DNA of 64,000 nt, taken from Novosphingobium olei. Lineage in GTDB: Bacteria > Pseudomonadota > Alphaproteobacteria > Sphingomonadales > Sphingomonadaceae. Location: contig NZ_JABBGM010000002.1 of the NCBI RefSeq assembly GCF_012927405.1, positions 310,001 to 374,000 on the forward strand, given 5' to 3'. Positions 45,971 through 56,514 of this stretch are shown piece after piece. The notes under the pieces are model-generated. The model did not search any database and was not told the DNA's origin. It saw only the letters and a list, made by a program, of their open reading frames with translations. How positions within the stretch are numbered: the first letter of the stretch is position 1; each line of letters starts with the position of its first letter. A program made the position numbers and the translations under genes.

Positions 45971-46459
45971 ATGACGGTAAGATCGATGATTGCCGCAGGG
46001 CGCGAGGGAAGCCTGGCCGTTCAGCAACTCCCCAACAGCACGGACCGCGAGGACGGTTCGCTGGTCCCCACCACCACCACCGGCCATGCCGCGCTGGCGC
46101 TCGCCCACGAACTCTATGTCGGCAGGCGCAAGCGCGAACGCTTCCTGAGCGGCGACCTGTTCGGTGAGCCCACTTGGGACATCCTGCTCGACCTCTACGT
46201 CGCCGCGCGCGAGGATCGCCGCGTACCGACCACCAGCGCCTGCATCGGGGCCCACGTGCCGCCGACGACAGCCCTGCGCTGGCTGCGCATCCTTGAAGCC
46301 AAGGGGCTGGTTGAACGCGAAGACGACGGCCGCGATGGCCGCCGTACGTTCGTCCGCCTGACCGACCGGGGCCTGCTGGCCATGGACGGCTGGCTGGAAG
46401 GCATGCTGCTCGCGCTCGACAAGGCGATGGCCAAGGCCAAGGCACAGCCCGCAGGCTGA
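45971..46459 (+). CDS. MarR-like winged-helix regulator
   Basis: The 162-residue protein has a winged-helix domain (about 55-150): LYVGRRKRERFLSGDLFGEP, TWDILLDLYVAAREDRRVPT, a recognition helix PPTTALRWLRILEAKGLVER and a wing DGRDGRRTFVRLTDRG. ATG 45971 has GAAGGAAG upstream. No ligand can be inferred. It converges on the glycine-zipper gene with 27 bases between. Confidence 0.82.
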   Translation: MTVRSMIAAGREGSLAVQQLPNSTDREDGSLVPTTTTGHAALALAHELYVGRRKRERFLSGDLFGEPTWDILLDLYVAAREDRRVPTTSACIGAHVPPTTALRWLRILEAKGLVEREDDGRDGRRTFVRLTDRGLLAMDGWLEGMLLALDKAMAKAKAQPAG

Positions 46460-46486
46460 AAAGCCCAAGCGCGAACGATCAGTGCA

Positions 46487-46744
46487 TCAGCGGCGGTAAT
46501 ACCGGCACTTGCGCTGCCCCTTCTTGGCGATTTCGTGCCCGGCGACACCGCCAGCGGCCGCGCCGAGGATGGTGGCAGTGGTGCCACCGGCAATCACGTT
46601 GCCGAGAATGGCGCCGCCAGCCGCACCGACGACGGCACCTTCGGTCTTCGAAAGGCGCTTGCCGCAACGCGCCTCGGCGGGGGCGGCGGCAAGGACCGAA
46701 AGGGCGCCGACGGCGAGCAGGGCGGGGCGGGTAAATCGGAACAT
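46487..46744 (-). CDS. Glycine-zipper outer-membrane/periplasmic protein
   Basis: The 85-residue protein has a signal peptide (MFRFTRPALLAVGALSVLAA) and a glycine-zipper segment (TEGAVVGAAGGAILGNVIAG, then GAAAGGVAGHEIAKKG) with a basic C-terminus. Proteins of this kind insert in or associate with membranes; their roles are mostly unknown. ATG 46744 has AGGAG upstream, whereas the longer frame from 46846 does not. Confidence 0.78.
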   Translation of the reverse strand: MFRFTRPALLAVGALSVLAAAPAEARCGKRLSKTEGAVVGAAGGAILGNVIAGGTTATILGAAAGGVAGHEIAKKGQRKCRYYRR

Positions 46745-46875
46745 CGAACGAACTCCTGTGGATCGGAATGGAACGGGCGAAACGTGCCCGCCAACGCTCC
46801 ATTCCTGCCCCAGTTCCGGCGCGGCTGCCAGAGCGGTTGCGGCCAACCGCTCGTCGCAGCGCGCCTCGCCGGCCG

Positions 46876-47136
46876 TCAGCTGTCCTGCTGACGCCGCTGC
46901 TGGCGAGACATCCCGCCGCGCTGACCGTCGCTGGCGTCGTTCTGCTGCTGCTCCATCTGCTGCGACCCATTGCCCTTCCGGTCACCGCCGCCCTGTTGCT
47001 GTTCAGCCTGCGATGCGGGCCGCCCGTCCTGGCCGTGACCCTGGCGATGGTCGCCGCCCATCTGCCCACCGAGCGAGCCCTGGTCTGCCCCACCGCCCTG
47101 CGCGCCGGGGACGTTGCCGTTGTTCTTGCCGTTCAT
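46876..47136 (-). CDS. Gln/Gly-rich disordered small protein
   Basis: The 86-residue protein is dominated by Gln, Gly, Asp and Asn (for example SQAEQQQGGGDRKGNGSQQM) and should be intrinsically disordered. GGGAGAAC lies directly before the ATG, which favours real translation. I do not recognise a function; composition resembles small stress-related hydrophilic proteins. Confidence 0.6.
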   Translation of the reverse strand: MNGKNNGNVPGAQGGGADQGSLGGQMGGDHRQGHGQDGRPASQAEQQQGGGDRKGNGSQQMEQQQNDASDGQRGGMSRQQRRQQDS

Positions 47137-47179
47137 GATCGTTCTCCCGCACCGCGTTCATGATCATCGGTGCACGCGA

Positions 47180-48034
47180 TCAACCGGGCGGAGGGGGAAG
47201 GCGTTCCTCCTCGAAGGCCCGTGCGCACGCATTCCGCCGCACGTCCAGCACGCTGCGGTCTTCATCCAGATCGATGACGAGGTCGGCGCGGTCCGGAAGA
47301 TCATCCAGCAGCGCACGCGTGATGCGCTCGTAGTGGGCGATGAACCGGGCGAGTGCGACGGAGTCCATGCCTCGCCCCGCCTGGCGCAACGGCTCTTCCT
47401 GTTCGCCGCGCCACCGTGCGACGATGTCGAAGCCGGGGGCGCGCAACATCACGAGGAAGTCGATCCGCGCAAACAGCGTGGCATAGTCTCCGGCCAGCGC
47501 CGCATCGGCATGGCCGCGCCAACGTCCATCGGGATCTTCTTCCGCTTCGAGCCTGTTGATCGGCCGCGAAAGGCCTGCCGCCCCTTGCGGCCTTGCGCCG
47601 AGGCACCAGCCTTCGAGGATCAGCGCGCGGGTGTCCCGGCTTGCGCGAGGCCATTGCGTTTCGGGCAGGCGATCGTCGGCGCCCTTGTCGAAGCGGGGCA
47701 GTGCAGCCGCTTCTCCCCCCTGAAGCGCGGCGATCACGTCGAGGCCGAGCTTTATGTCGTGCGTGCCGGGGACGCCGCGCGTGGCCAGCAGGGGATGGAC
47801 CGTTTCGGCAAGGATGCGCCGCTCGGCCTTCGTGCGATAGAGATCGTCGAGCGAGAGGATCGCCGTGGCGCAGCCGCGTGCGTCAAGCCGCGCGGCGAGG
47901 GCTGTGGCAAGCGTCGACTTCCCCGATCCTTGCGCGCCGCTCAGTCCGATGACCAGCAGGCGGCCTTCGTGCGATGGCAGGAGCTTTGCGAGCTCGGCAT
48001 CGACGATGTCGAGGGCGGACAGGGGCCCAGTCAC
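47180..48034 (-). CDS. P-loop kinase, probable D-glycerate 3-kinase
   Basis: The 284-residue cytoplasmic protein has a Walker A motif GLSGAQGSGKST (30-41), LSLDDLYRTKAER, PGTHDIKLGLDVIAAL, RFDKGADDRLPE and LILEGWCLGARPQ, the pattern of the YggC/GLYK branch of the phosphoribulokinase/uridine-kinase fold. Family members phosphorylate D-glycerate. The GTG start has GGGAGAACAC directly upstream. It follows the TonB-like gene on the same strand after 75 bases. Confidence 0.82.
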   Translation of the reverse strand: MTGPLSALDIVDAELAKLLPSHEGRLLVIGLSGAQGSGKSTLATALAARLDARGCATAILSLDDLYRTKAERRILAETVHPLLATRGVPGTHDIKLGLDVIAALQGGEAAALPRFDKGADDRLPETQWPRASRDTRALILEGWCLGARPQGAAGLSRPINRLEAEEDPDGRWRGHADAALAGDYATLFARIDFLVMLRAPGFDIVARWRGEQEEPLRQAGRGMDSVALARFIAHYERITRALLDDLPDRADLVIDLDEDRSVLDVRRNACARAFEEERLPPPPG

Positions 48035-48109
48035 GTGTTCTCCCGCGGCGATTGCCGGGGCAGGCCTAACAGGGCGGCGGCCGACTGACCAGCCGCCGCC
48101 CCGTTGCGA

Positions 48110-48790
48110 TCAGTCTTGCAGGACCCAGCGTACAGCCGTCTCGTATGCGCCCGGCATGGCGGTGCCTTCACTGCTGCGAGCAGGTTCGAACCGTGCGCGC
48201 CGGGTGACGCGGTCGCAGGCTACGGTGTCGAGTTCGGGATGTCCGCTGCTCGCCGTCACTTCGCAGCCGCTCGGCCGTCCGTCCGTGCCGATGCTCAGGC
48301 GCAGGCGGGTAACGCCGGTCCATTCCTCGCGGATCGCCCGCGTGGGGTAGTCGTTGCGCGTGATCCAGCTGCCGGGATCGCCCTTGGCCCGCGCCGCCGT
48401 GGCCGGGCCGGTGGGCGTTGGTGACGGATCGGGCTTGAGGAACGGCTCCTTGGGACCGAGATCGATCGGTCCGAGGGGCGGAAGCAGGGGTCCAGGATCA
48501 AGCGTTCGCGTGTCTGTCGATGGAACCAGCGGATCCAGCGGCGTGCGCGGCGCAGTGCTGTCGGTATGCGCGCGCGCCGCAGTGCGTGGCGAGGGTTCGG
48601 GCTTTGGCGGCTTGGGCGGCGGGGGCATCCAGATCCAGTTCTGGTTGTCGAGGCCCCTGTCGATCACCCGGGTGATGATCCCGCCCGCAAAGGTGGAGAG
48701 CAGCGCCGCTCCCAACCCCACATGCAGCGCGATCACCGCCGCGCCTGCGCCGAGCCTGCCACGCCCGCCGCGTTCCGCTCCATATCCCAT
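48110..48790 (-). CDS. TonB-like energy-transducing protein
   Basis: The 226-residue protein has one N-terminal membrane helix (about 13-36), a proline-rich periplasmic linker (MPPPPKPPKPEPSP) and a C-terminal TonB domain (about 145-226) with YPTRAIREEWTGVTRLRLSI and GCEVTASSGHPELD. It would couple the inner-membrane ExbBD motor to outer-membrane receptors. A TonB-dependent receptor gene lies directly upstream on the same strand, but a terminator at 48940 separates them. No exbBD is nearby. A GC-rich hairpin (48072-48101) follows the stop. Confidence 0.88.
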   Translation of the reverse strand: MGYGAERGGRGRLGAGAAVIALHVGLGAALLSTFAGGIITRVIDRGLDNQNWIWMPPPPKPPKPEPSPRTAARAHTDSTAPRTPLDPLVPSTDTRTLDPGPLLPPLGPIDLGPKEPFLKPDPSPTPTGPATAARAKGDPGSWITRNDYPTRAIREEWTGVTRLRLSIGTDGRPSGCEVTASSGHPELDTVACDRVTRRARFEPARSSEGTAMPGAYETAVRWVLQD

Positions 48791-48939
48791 GGCCACACCC
48801 TCTCTCGAATGCCGCCCCGATCCCTTGCTCGACCGGCCTGTCGGATCAAAGGCCGGGGACGGTCTGGTTATGCGAGCGAGCCTACGCCTTATTTCTCTAC
48901 CGCAAAGGTAGAACAAACGAACGGCCCGGTTCCGTTCCA

Positions 48940-48981
48940 AAAAACAAGAGGCCCCTCCTCCGCCGGGGAAGAGGGGCCCTT
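48940..48981 (-). terminator. Rho-independent terminator of the TonB-dependent receptor gene
   Basis: On the minus strand a stem GGGCCCCTC/GAGGGGCC with a GC-rich loop is followed by TCTTGTTTTTT. It lies about 45 bases beyond the receptor stop codon and before the TonB-like gene. Confidence 0.85.
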
Positions 48982-49025
48982 CGAGCCTGGCCGGGACCGC
49001 CCATCGCCGGGCGGTCGGGCAAAGA

Positions 49026-51425
49026 TCAGAAGCTCTTGCGCACCGTCATGCCGATCTTGCGCGGCGTGCCGATGTTGTAGCCGATGCGCGCGCGGCCACC
49101 GCGTTCGCGGTCGAGCGAGAGCAGCGGCGTTTCATCGAACAGGTTGTTGACGTAGAGCAGAACCGACAGGCCGTTCTTCCATTCAACCCCGGTCGACAGG
49201 TTGACGAGATTGTAGCTCGGCAACTGGTACGAGCCGAAGCTGTAGGTTCCCGAACCCGAAGCGCCGGTGGCCGGGTTGAAGAACAGCGAGTTGCCGAAGT
49301 TGCCCGCGCCGGCTTCCTGGTCGGACGGCTGAGTGAACCGGTTGCCGACGTGGCTGAAGGTGGCGTTGAAGGTCCAGTCCATGTCGTCGGCAACGGCATA
49401 GGCATAGCTGGCGGTGGCCGACATCTGGAACTTCGGCACGGTGGGCAGGCGGTTGCCATCGCGGATGCCCGCAATGATGTTGCCGCCGGCGTCGGTGACG
49501 TTGCTGTCGAACTTGGAATCGATCACGCTGCCGTTGATCGACAGGTCGAAGCCCGGCGCGGGGCGTGCGCTGAGTTCGACTTCAAGACCGGCGGTGTGCG
49601 CCTTGGGCACGTTGAACACCACGCGCGACGAGCACGAGCCGGCGTCCGCCGTCACCTGCAGGTTGCGGATGCGGTTGTAGAACACCGCGGCGTTGAAGGT
49701 CACCCCGCTGGTCGAAGCCTTCACGCCGGCTTCGTAGTTCCAGAGGCTTTCGTCCTTGTAGTTCGGACGCCCACCGTAAGTTGCGGCATCCGGACCGTTG
49801 GCGCCGCCCGAGCAGAGCGGGATGTTGAGCGGATCGTTCACGCCGCCAAGGCGGAAGCCCTTCGACGCCTGCACGTTGAACGACAGGTCGCGGCTGGGTT
49901 CGTAGCTGACGATGAAGCGCGGGTTGAAGCCGTTCGACTTGGTCTTGTCGCCGATGTTGCGATCGCCGTTGGCGAAGACGCCGCCGGAGATGAAGTTGCG
50001 GGTTTCCTTGAAGTCGTAATAGCGGCCGCCGGCGGTCAGCTTGAAGTCGCCAGCCTTGTAGCTGGCTTCACCAAACACCGCGAACTGCTTGATCTTGTAG
50101 GGAATGTCGGCGTTGTAGGGCGAATCCGCCGGGAAGCCGTTGGCCACGGCATCGGACACGCCCGCGCCCAGCGCCGCATCGATATAGGCATCGTAGCCGG
50201 GCGTCGGCAGGCGCTGTGCGTAGGTGCGCTTGATGTCGCTGTAGAAGCCGCCGAGCACCCACTGCAGGGGGCCCGCGCCGGTGGAGGAAAGGCGCAGTTC
50301 CTGCGTCCAGGTGTCGAGCTTGGTGGTATCTCGCAGGTTCGAAGGCAGGTTGATCGCACCGGCGGGCAGGCCCAGGCTGACCCCGACCGAACCGGTCAGC
50401 GCCGATGCATCGCGGCTGACGAGGATGTTGCGGTGGATGTAGCTCGTCACCGAAGTCACATCGATGTTGTCCGCCACGGGCGCGTTGATGGTCAGGTCAG
50501 CGAGCGTGGTCTTGTCGTGGAACTGCTCGCGCAGCTTCAGGTACTGCGTGCGCTCGTCGATCGGCGCGCTGCCGGCCAGCGGGCTCTGGTAGAGGTTGTA
50601 GACGTCCTCGCGGTTGAAGCCGTTGACCTTGATATCCTGGTAGACGATGCGCGGCGTGATCTTGAGCCCTTCGACGGGTTCGAGCAGCAGCGCGGCGCGA
50701 CCGCCAAAGCGTTCGCCATCGTTGATGTTCTTGCCGGCGGCCGGGCCGATGGCGTTGATGAAGCCGGCGAAGTGTTCGCCATAGCCGACCACGCGCAACG
50801 CGGCCTTCCCGCCCAGCGGCACGTTCACCGCGCCTTTGAGCGAATAGCCCACGTCGCCGCCCTTGAACACGTTGACGTCGCCGGCAACCTGGCCCTCGGT
50901 CTTGCCGAGCTTGGGCTGGTTGGTGATGTAGCGGACCGTGCCGCCGACCGAACCGGAACCGAACAGGGTGCCCTGCGGACCGCGCAGCGTTTCCACGCGG
51001 TTAAGGTCGAACAGATCGAAATCGGGGGTGAACAGCGACAGCGAGGTCACCGATTCATCTAGGTAGATGCCGACCTGTTCCTTGACGCCGGGCTGGTCGC
51101 GGACGATCTGGCCGGCCGAGACGCCGCGCACCGAGACCTGGCTCTGGCCGGGCCCGAGGTTCTGGACGGTGAGGCCGGCGACCGCGCGCGAGATGTCCTC
51201 GATCGAGTTGGCGCCCATCTTCTCGATCTGCGCCGACGTCTGCGCGTTCACCGAGAACGGCACTTCCTGGATGCTCTGCGCGCGCTTGGTGGCGGTGACG
51301 ATGATTTCGTTGCCGTCCGAAGCCGTAGCGTCGGCGGTCTGGGCGTGGGCCGGCGCAGCGACAAAGAAAAGCGCGGTGGTCGAAGCGAGCAGCATGCTGC
51401 GCGCCGTGATGGCGTGACGGGCCAT
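49026..51425 (-). CDS. TonB-dependent receptor
   Basis: The 799-residue outer-membrane receptor has a signal peptide (cut near PAHAQ), a TonB box-like EIIVTATKR, a plug domain with VPFSVNAQTSAQIEKMG, LNRVETLRGPQGTLFGSGSV and GGTVRYITNQP, and a barrel ending in GMTVRKSF with terminal Phe. The substrate cannot be told from sequence, but the gene lies 195 bases downstream of an exported adenosine/adenine deaminase homologue, which suggests a purine or nucleoside-like ligand. AGGGAGGA precedes ATG 51425. A small inverted repeat (GACGCC-GATT-GGCGTC, about 51467-51482) sits in its upstream region. Confidence 0.92.
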   Translation of the reverse strand: MARHAITARSMLLASTTALFFVAAPAHAQTADATASDGNEIIVTATKRAQSIQEVPFSVNAQTSAQIEKMGANSIEDISRAVAGLTVQNLGPGQSQVSVRGVSAGQIVRDQPGVKEQVGIYLDESVTSLSLFTPDFDLFDLNRVETLRGPQGTLFGSGSVGGTVRYITNQPKLGKTEGQVAGDVNVFKGGDVGYSLKGAVNVPLGGKAALRVVGYGEHFAGFINAIGPAAGKNINDGERFGGRAALLLEPVEGLKITPRIVYQDIKVNGFNREDVYNLYQSPLAGSAPIDERTQYLKLREQFHDKTTLADLTINAPVADNIDVTSVTSYIHRNILVSRDASALTGSVGVSLGLPAGAINLPSNLRDTTKLDTWTQELRLSSTGAGPLQWVLGGFYSDIKRTYAQRLPTPGYDAYIDAALGAGVSDAVANGFPADSPYNADIPYKIKQFAVFGEASYKAGDFKLTAGGRYYDFKETRNFISGGVFANGDRNIGDKTKSNGFNPRFIVSYEPSRDLSFNVQASKGFRLGGVNDPLNIPLCSGGANGPDAATYGGRPNYKDESLWNYEAGVKASTSGVTFNAAVFYNRIRNLQVTADAGSCSSRVVFNVPKAHTAGLEVELSARPAPGFDLSINGSVIDSKFDSNVTDAGGNIIAGIRDGNRLPTVPKFQMSATASYAYAVADDMDWTFNATFSHVGNRFTQPSDQEAGAGNFGNSLFFNPATGASGSGTYSFGSYQLPSYNLVNLSTGVEWKNGLSVLLYVNNLFDETPLLSLDRERGGRARIGYNIGTPRKIGMTVRKSF

Positions 51426-51620
51426 TTCAAGTCCTCCCTGCAACAACATAAGGGTTGTGTTCTTAACGACGCCGATTGGCGTCATGGGGTCTTATTGCTG
51501 CAACTGCGCAGGGTCGCGCAATCCTGCCTGCAGGTGCAGCATTGATTTGCCGCGCGCCTGTGATTCCATTGCAACAGGCGGCGTTCAACCTGCTGGGAAC
51601 ATGGTGTTATTTGGAAGGGA

Positions 51621-52802
51621 TCAGGCCCACGCCTTCGCGAAGATGTCGAGCCGGGCCAGCATGCGTGCCTTGTATTCGTCGCCCAGCCACGCCGCGTTGA
51701 TCGCGTTGCGTTCGATCTGCAGCAGTTCGGCCTTGGTCAGATTGCTGCGCCTTTGTGCGCGGATCAGCACCTCGGTCAGGTACTCGCTGCCCATATAGGC
51801 CGGATCGTCCGAAGCGATCGTCACGTTGAGCCCGGCGTCGAGCATACCGCGCACGACCTCGATATCGCCGCCTTCGCCGCGGACTTGTCCAGAAAAGCTC
51901 GGACACACGGTGAATGACAGACCGCGCTGTTTGGCCAAGGCGACCAGTTCCGGCGACTGCAGGATGTTGCCGCCGTGGTCGATGCGGTCGACCTTCAGGT
52001 CTACGATCGCCTGGCGAATGTGGGCGAGCGTGTTCTCCTGGTTGACGTCGCAGTGGACGGTCACTTTCAGCCCGGCGGCGCGCGCCTTGGCGAAATGCGC
52101 GGCGAACTTGCCGGGCGGGTGCCCCTTTTCGTCGCTGTCGAGACCTACCCCGACCAGATGCTCGCGATACGGGAGGGCGGCGTCGAGCGCTTCCATCGCG
52201 GTATGCGGATCGAGATCGCGCACGAAACACAGGATGAGGCCCGAGGAAATCCCGTAAAGCTTGGCCGCCTCCGCGCGGGCGCGGCTGATGCCCAGGATGA
52301 CCGTCTCCATCGCGACGCCGCGCTTGAGGTGTTCCTGCGGATCGAAGAACATCTCTGTATGCAGCACGTTCTGCGATGCCGCCTTGGCGAGATAGGCGAG
52401 CGCAAGATCGTGGAAGTCCTGCTCGGTGACCAGCACCTTCATCCCGTCGTAGTAGATCGCCAGGAAACTCGGAAGGTCGTGGTACTGATAGCTCGCCTTC
52501 ATCGCGGCGACATCGGCGAAGGGCAGGGTGATCCCGTTGCGCTGGGCAAGCATGAACTTCATCTCGCCCTCCAGCGTGCCTTCGAGATGCACGTGGTATT
52601 CGGCCTTGGGCATCACGCGGATGAAGCGCGCCATGTCGATTTCATCAGGGGTTGCCGGCACCGGCATGGGCGGCAGCGCAAACGGGGCTGGCGCGGGCGT
52701 CCCTGCCGCGGGCGTCGCTTCCTGGGCCAGCGTACGGCCTGCCATCATCGCGCCGCCGATCGCTGCAGCGCCCCGCACCATGTCCCGCCTTGTCAGCCCC
52801 AT
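51621..52802 (-). CDS. Tat-exported adenosine/adenine deaminase homologue with altered HAGE motif
   Basis: The 393-residue amidohydrolase begins with a twin-arginine signal (GLTRRDMVRGAAAIGGAMMA). Metal ligands are present in YHVHLEGT (His70, His72), the HxGE-equivalent histidine (His250) and SDDPAYMG (Asp332 region), and RIDHGGN resembles the adenine-deaminase branch. The motif that is HAGE in classical enzymes, with the catalytic Glu, reads HCDVNQEN here, so Asp252 or Glu256 may take that role or the substrate may differ. Export to the periplasm is unusual for purine deaminases. It lies upstream of a TonB-dependent receptor. Confidence 0.85.
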   Translation of the reverse strand: MGLTRRDMVRGAAAIGGAMMAGRTLAQEATPAAGTPAPAPFALPPMPVPATPDEIDMARFIRVMPKAEYHVHLEGTLEGEMKFMLAQRNGITLPFADVAAMKASYQYHDLPSFLAIYYDGMKVLVTEQDFHDLALAYLAKAASQNVLHTEMFFDPQEHLKRGVAMETVILGISRARAEAAKLYGISSGLILCFVRDLDPHTAMEALDAALPYREHLVGVGLDSDEKGHPPGKFAAHFAKARAAGLKVTVHCDVNQENTLAHIRQAIVDLKVDRIDHGGNILQSPELVALAKQRGLSFTVCPSFSGQVRGEGGDIEVVRGMLDAGLNVTIASDDPAYMGSEYLTEVLIRAQRRSNLTKAELLQIERNAINAAWLGDEYKARMLARLDIFAKAWA

Positions 52803-52915
52803 CTCCGGTACTTGCTCCCCTGTCGCGTTCGTTGCACCTATCCCAACGAGGCGCGCGCCATGTCCAGCGCCTTGTTCGACCGGCCTCGCCGGCAAGGCCG
52901 AAAACACGCCCCCGC

Positions 52916-52943
52916 TTGACCGGGAGGCCCGTCTCCACTAGGG
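52916..52943 (+). promoter_or_regulatory. Possible promoter of the str operon
   Basis: A -35-like TTGACC (52916) and a weaker -10-like CTAGGG (52938) are spaced by 17 bases, about 240 bases before rpsL. Alphaproteobacterial housekeeping promoters commonly open with CTTGAC. The long leader and the weak -10 keep this tentative. Confidence 0.4.
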
Positions 52944-53184
52944 GCCGCAGCGTTCCGCAGCCGGATTCGGTTTGCGGGAAGAGCTGAACATTGCCGGTGC
53001 GTGCGCAAGACCCGTCTTTCGCGTCATCCGTCAAAGTAACCCGGCGCCAAGGCACGGGTGGAGCGTTTCAAGCTCGTCATGGTGTCCTTTCGCAAGGGCA
53101 GCGCCCGCTTTTGACAAGCGGTGACGGTCTTTTCTCTCTTCGCCACGCGGCCCCGAGCGCCACAGTCAAGGTGAAGAGTACTTC

Positions 53185-53556
53185 ATGCCTACGATCAACC
53201 AGCTGATCCGCAAGGGTCGCGAACCGCAGAAGGCCAAGAGCAAGGTCCCTGCGATGGAGCAGAACCCGCAGAAGCGCGGCGTTTGCACCCGCGTCTACAC
53301 GACCACCCCGAAGAAGCCGAACTCGGCGCTTCGCAAGGTCGCCAAGATCCGTCTGACCAACAGCCGCGAAGTCATCTCGTACATTCCGGGTGAAGGCCAC
53401 AACCTGCAGGAGCACTCGGTTGTGCTGATCCGCGGCGGCCGTGTGCGCGACCTTCCGGGCGTTCGCTACCACGTCCTGCGCGGCGTGCTCGACACCCAGG
53501 GCGTCAAGGACCGCAAGCAGAGCCGCTCGAAGTACGGCGCCAAGCGTCCGAAGTGA
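53185..53556 (+). CDS. rpsL: 30S ribosomal protein S12
   Basis: The 123-residue protein is ribosomal protein S12 of the decoding centre. It starts [20 protein letters not shown] and has the conserved [20 protein letters not shown] and [16 protein letters not shown]. The residues whose changes give streptomycin resistance (Lys43 in TPKKPNSA and Lys88 in VRDLPG-adjacent GGRV) read as wild type as far as can be judged by eye. It heads the str operon. Confidence 0.99.
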   Translation: MPTINQLIRKGREPQKAKSKVPAMEQNPQKRGVCTRVYTTTPKKPNSALRKVAKIRLTNSREVISYIPGEGHNLQEHSVVLIRGGRVRDLPGVRYHVLRGVLDTQGVKDRKQSRSKYGAKRPK

Positions 53557-53570
53557 CGGCCCCTTCAGGC

Positions 53571-53682
53571 CGTCATCCCAGCGAAGGCTGGGCTCGCTGG
53601 CGGCCTTGAGGAGCGGTTCGCTCTAAGGTTTTACAAACGTCGCAACAGGCCGAAAACGATCCCAGCCTTCGCTGGGATGACC
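53571..53682. repeat. Inverted pair of palindromic repeats between rpsL and rpsG
   Basis: CGTCATCCCAGCGAAGGCTG (from 53571) and its reverse complement GATCCCAGCCTTCGCTGGGA (from 53658) flank about 60 bases. Each is itself a hairpin, and together they can form a longer stem. The same element occurs at 18131. Confidence 0.9.
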
Positions 53683-53723
53683 GATTTCAAAGGGTCTTGC
53701 GGCGGTTTAACAAGGAATTTGCG

Positions 53724-54194
53724 ATGTCTCGTCGTCGTCGTCCCGAAAAGCGGGAAATCCTGCCTGATCCGAAGTTCGGTGATCAGGTCCTGTCGAAGTT
53801 CATGAACAACCTCATGCTCGACGGCAAGAAGTCGGTCGCTGAGTCGATCGTGTACGGTGCGCTGGACACCATGCAGACCCGCGCCAAGGCGGACCCGCTG
53901 CAGCTGTTCCACGATGCGCTGAACAACGTGAAGCCGCAGATCGAAGTCCGTTCGCGCCGCGTCGGTGGTGCGACTTACCAGGTCCCGGTCGAAGTCCGCC
54001 CGGAACGCGCCCAGGCGCTCGCCATCCGCTGGCTGATCACCGCTGCGCGCAACCGCAGCGAGACCACGATGTCGGCCCGCCTTTCGGGCGAGCTGCTCGA
54101 CGCCGCCAACAACCGCGGCAACGCGGTCAAGAAGCGCGAAGACACCCACCGCATGGCCGACGCAAACCGCGCGTTCAGCCACTACCGCTGGTAA
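53724..54194 (+). CDS. rpsG: 30S ribosomal protein S7
   Basis: The 156-residue protein is S7, which nucleates assembly of the 30S head. It begins [20 protein letters not shown] and has [20 protein letters not shown] and [23 protein letters not shown] 53724 is fixed by the family N-terminus; AAGGAA lies just before it. The gap from rpsL is 167 bases because of a repeat pair. Confidence 0.99.
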   Translation: MSRRRRPEKREILPDPKFGDQVLSKFMNNLMLDGKKSVAESIVYGALDTMQTRAKADPLQLFHDALNNVKPQIEVRSRRVGGATYQVPVEVRPERAQALAIRWLITAARNRSETTMSARLSGELLDAANNRGNAVKKREDTHRMADANRAFSHYRW

Positions 54195-54292
54195 GGTGTC
54201 CGGACGTTTCTGGCGTCTTTAAACGGTCACGAACGTAACCATATGGGGCGGGCCTGACATTCAGGCCTCCCCAGCACCCAAGGAAACCTCCC

Positions 54293-56365
<2,073 letters not shown>

Positions 56366-56408
56366 TCGGGTCGATCCGAACGGTTCTGAAGACCCACCTG
56401 TAATGCTT

Positions 56409-56473
56409 GCCTGATCGATCCGATCAGGCTAGGGGCGGCGCCTGATTTTCTGGCGAGTCCGGCTGGTGCCGCC
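56409..56473 (+). promoter_or_regulatory. Two hairpins between fusA and tuf
   Basis: A perfect nine-base stem GCCTGATCG-ATC-CGATCAGGC (56409-56429) is followed by a second stem GGCGGCGCC/GGTGCCGCC (56434-56473, one G-U pair). Neither has a T run. They may be RNA processing sites or part of a tuf leader. Confidence 0.5.
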
Positions 56474-56514
56474 TCCAAGAGCAATCAACATTTAGCGAAA
56501 AGAAGGTTTGAGCA

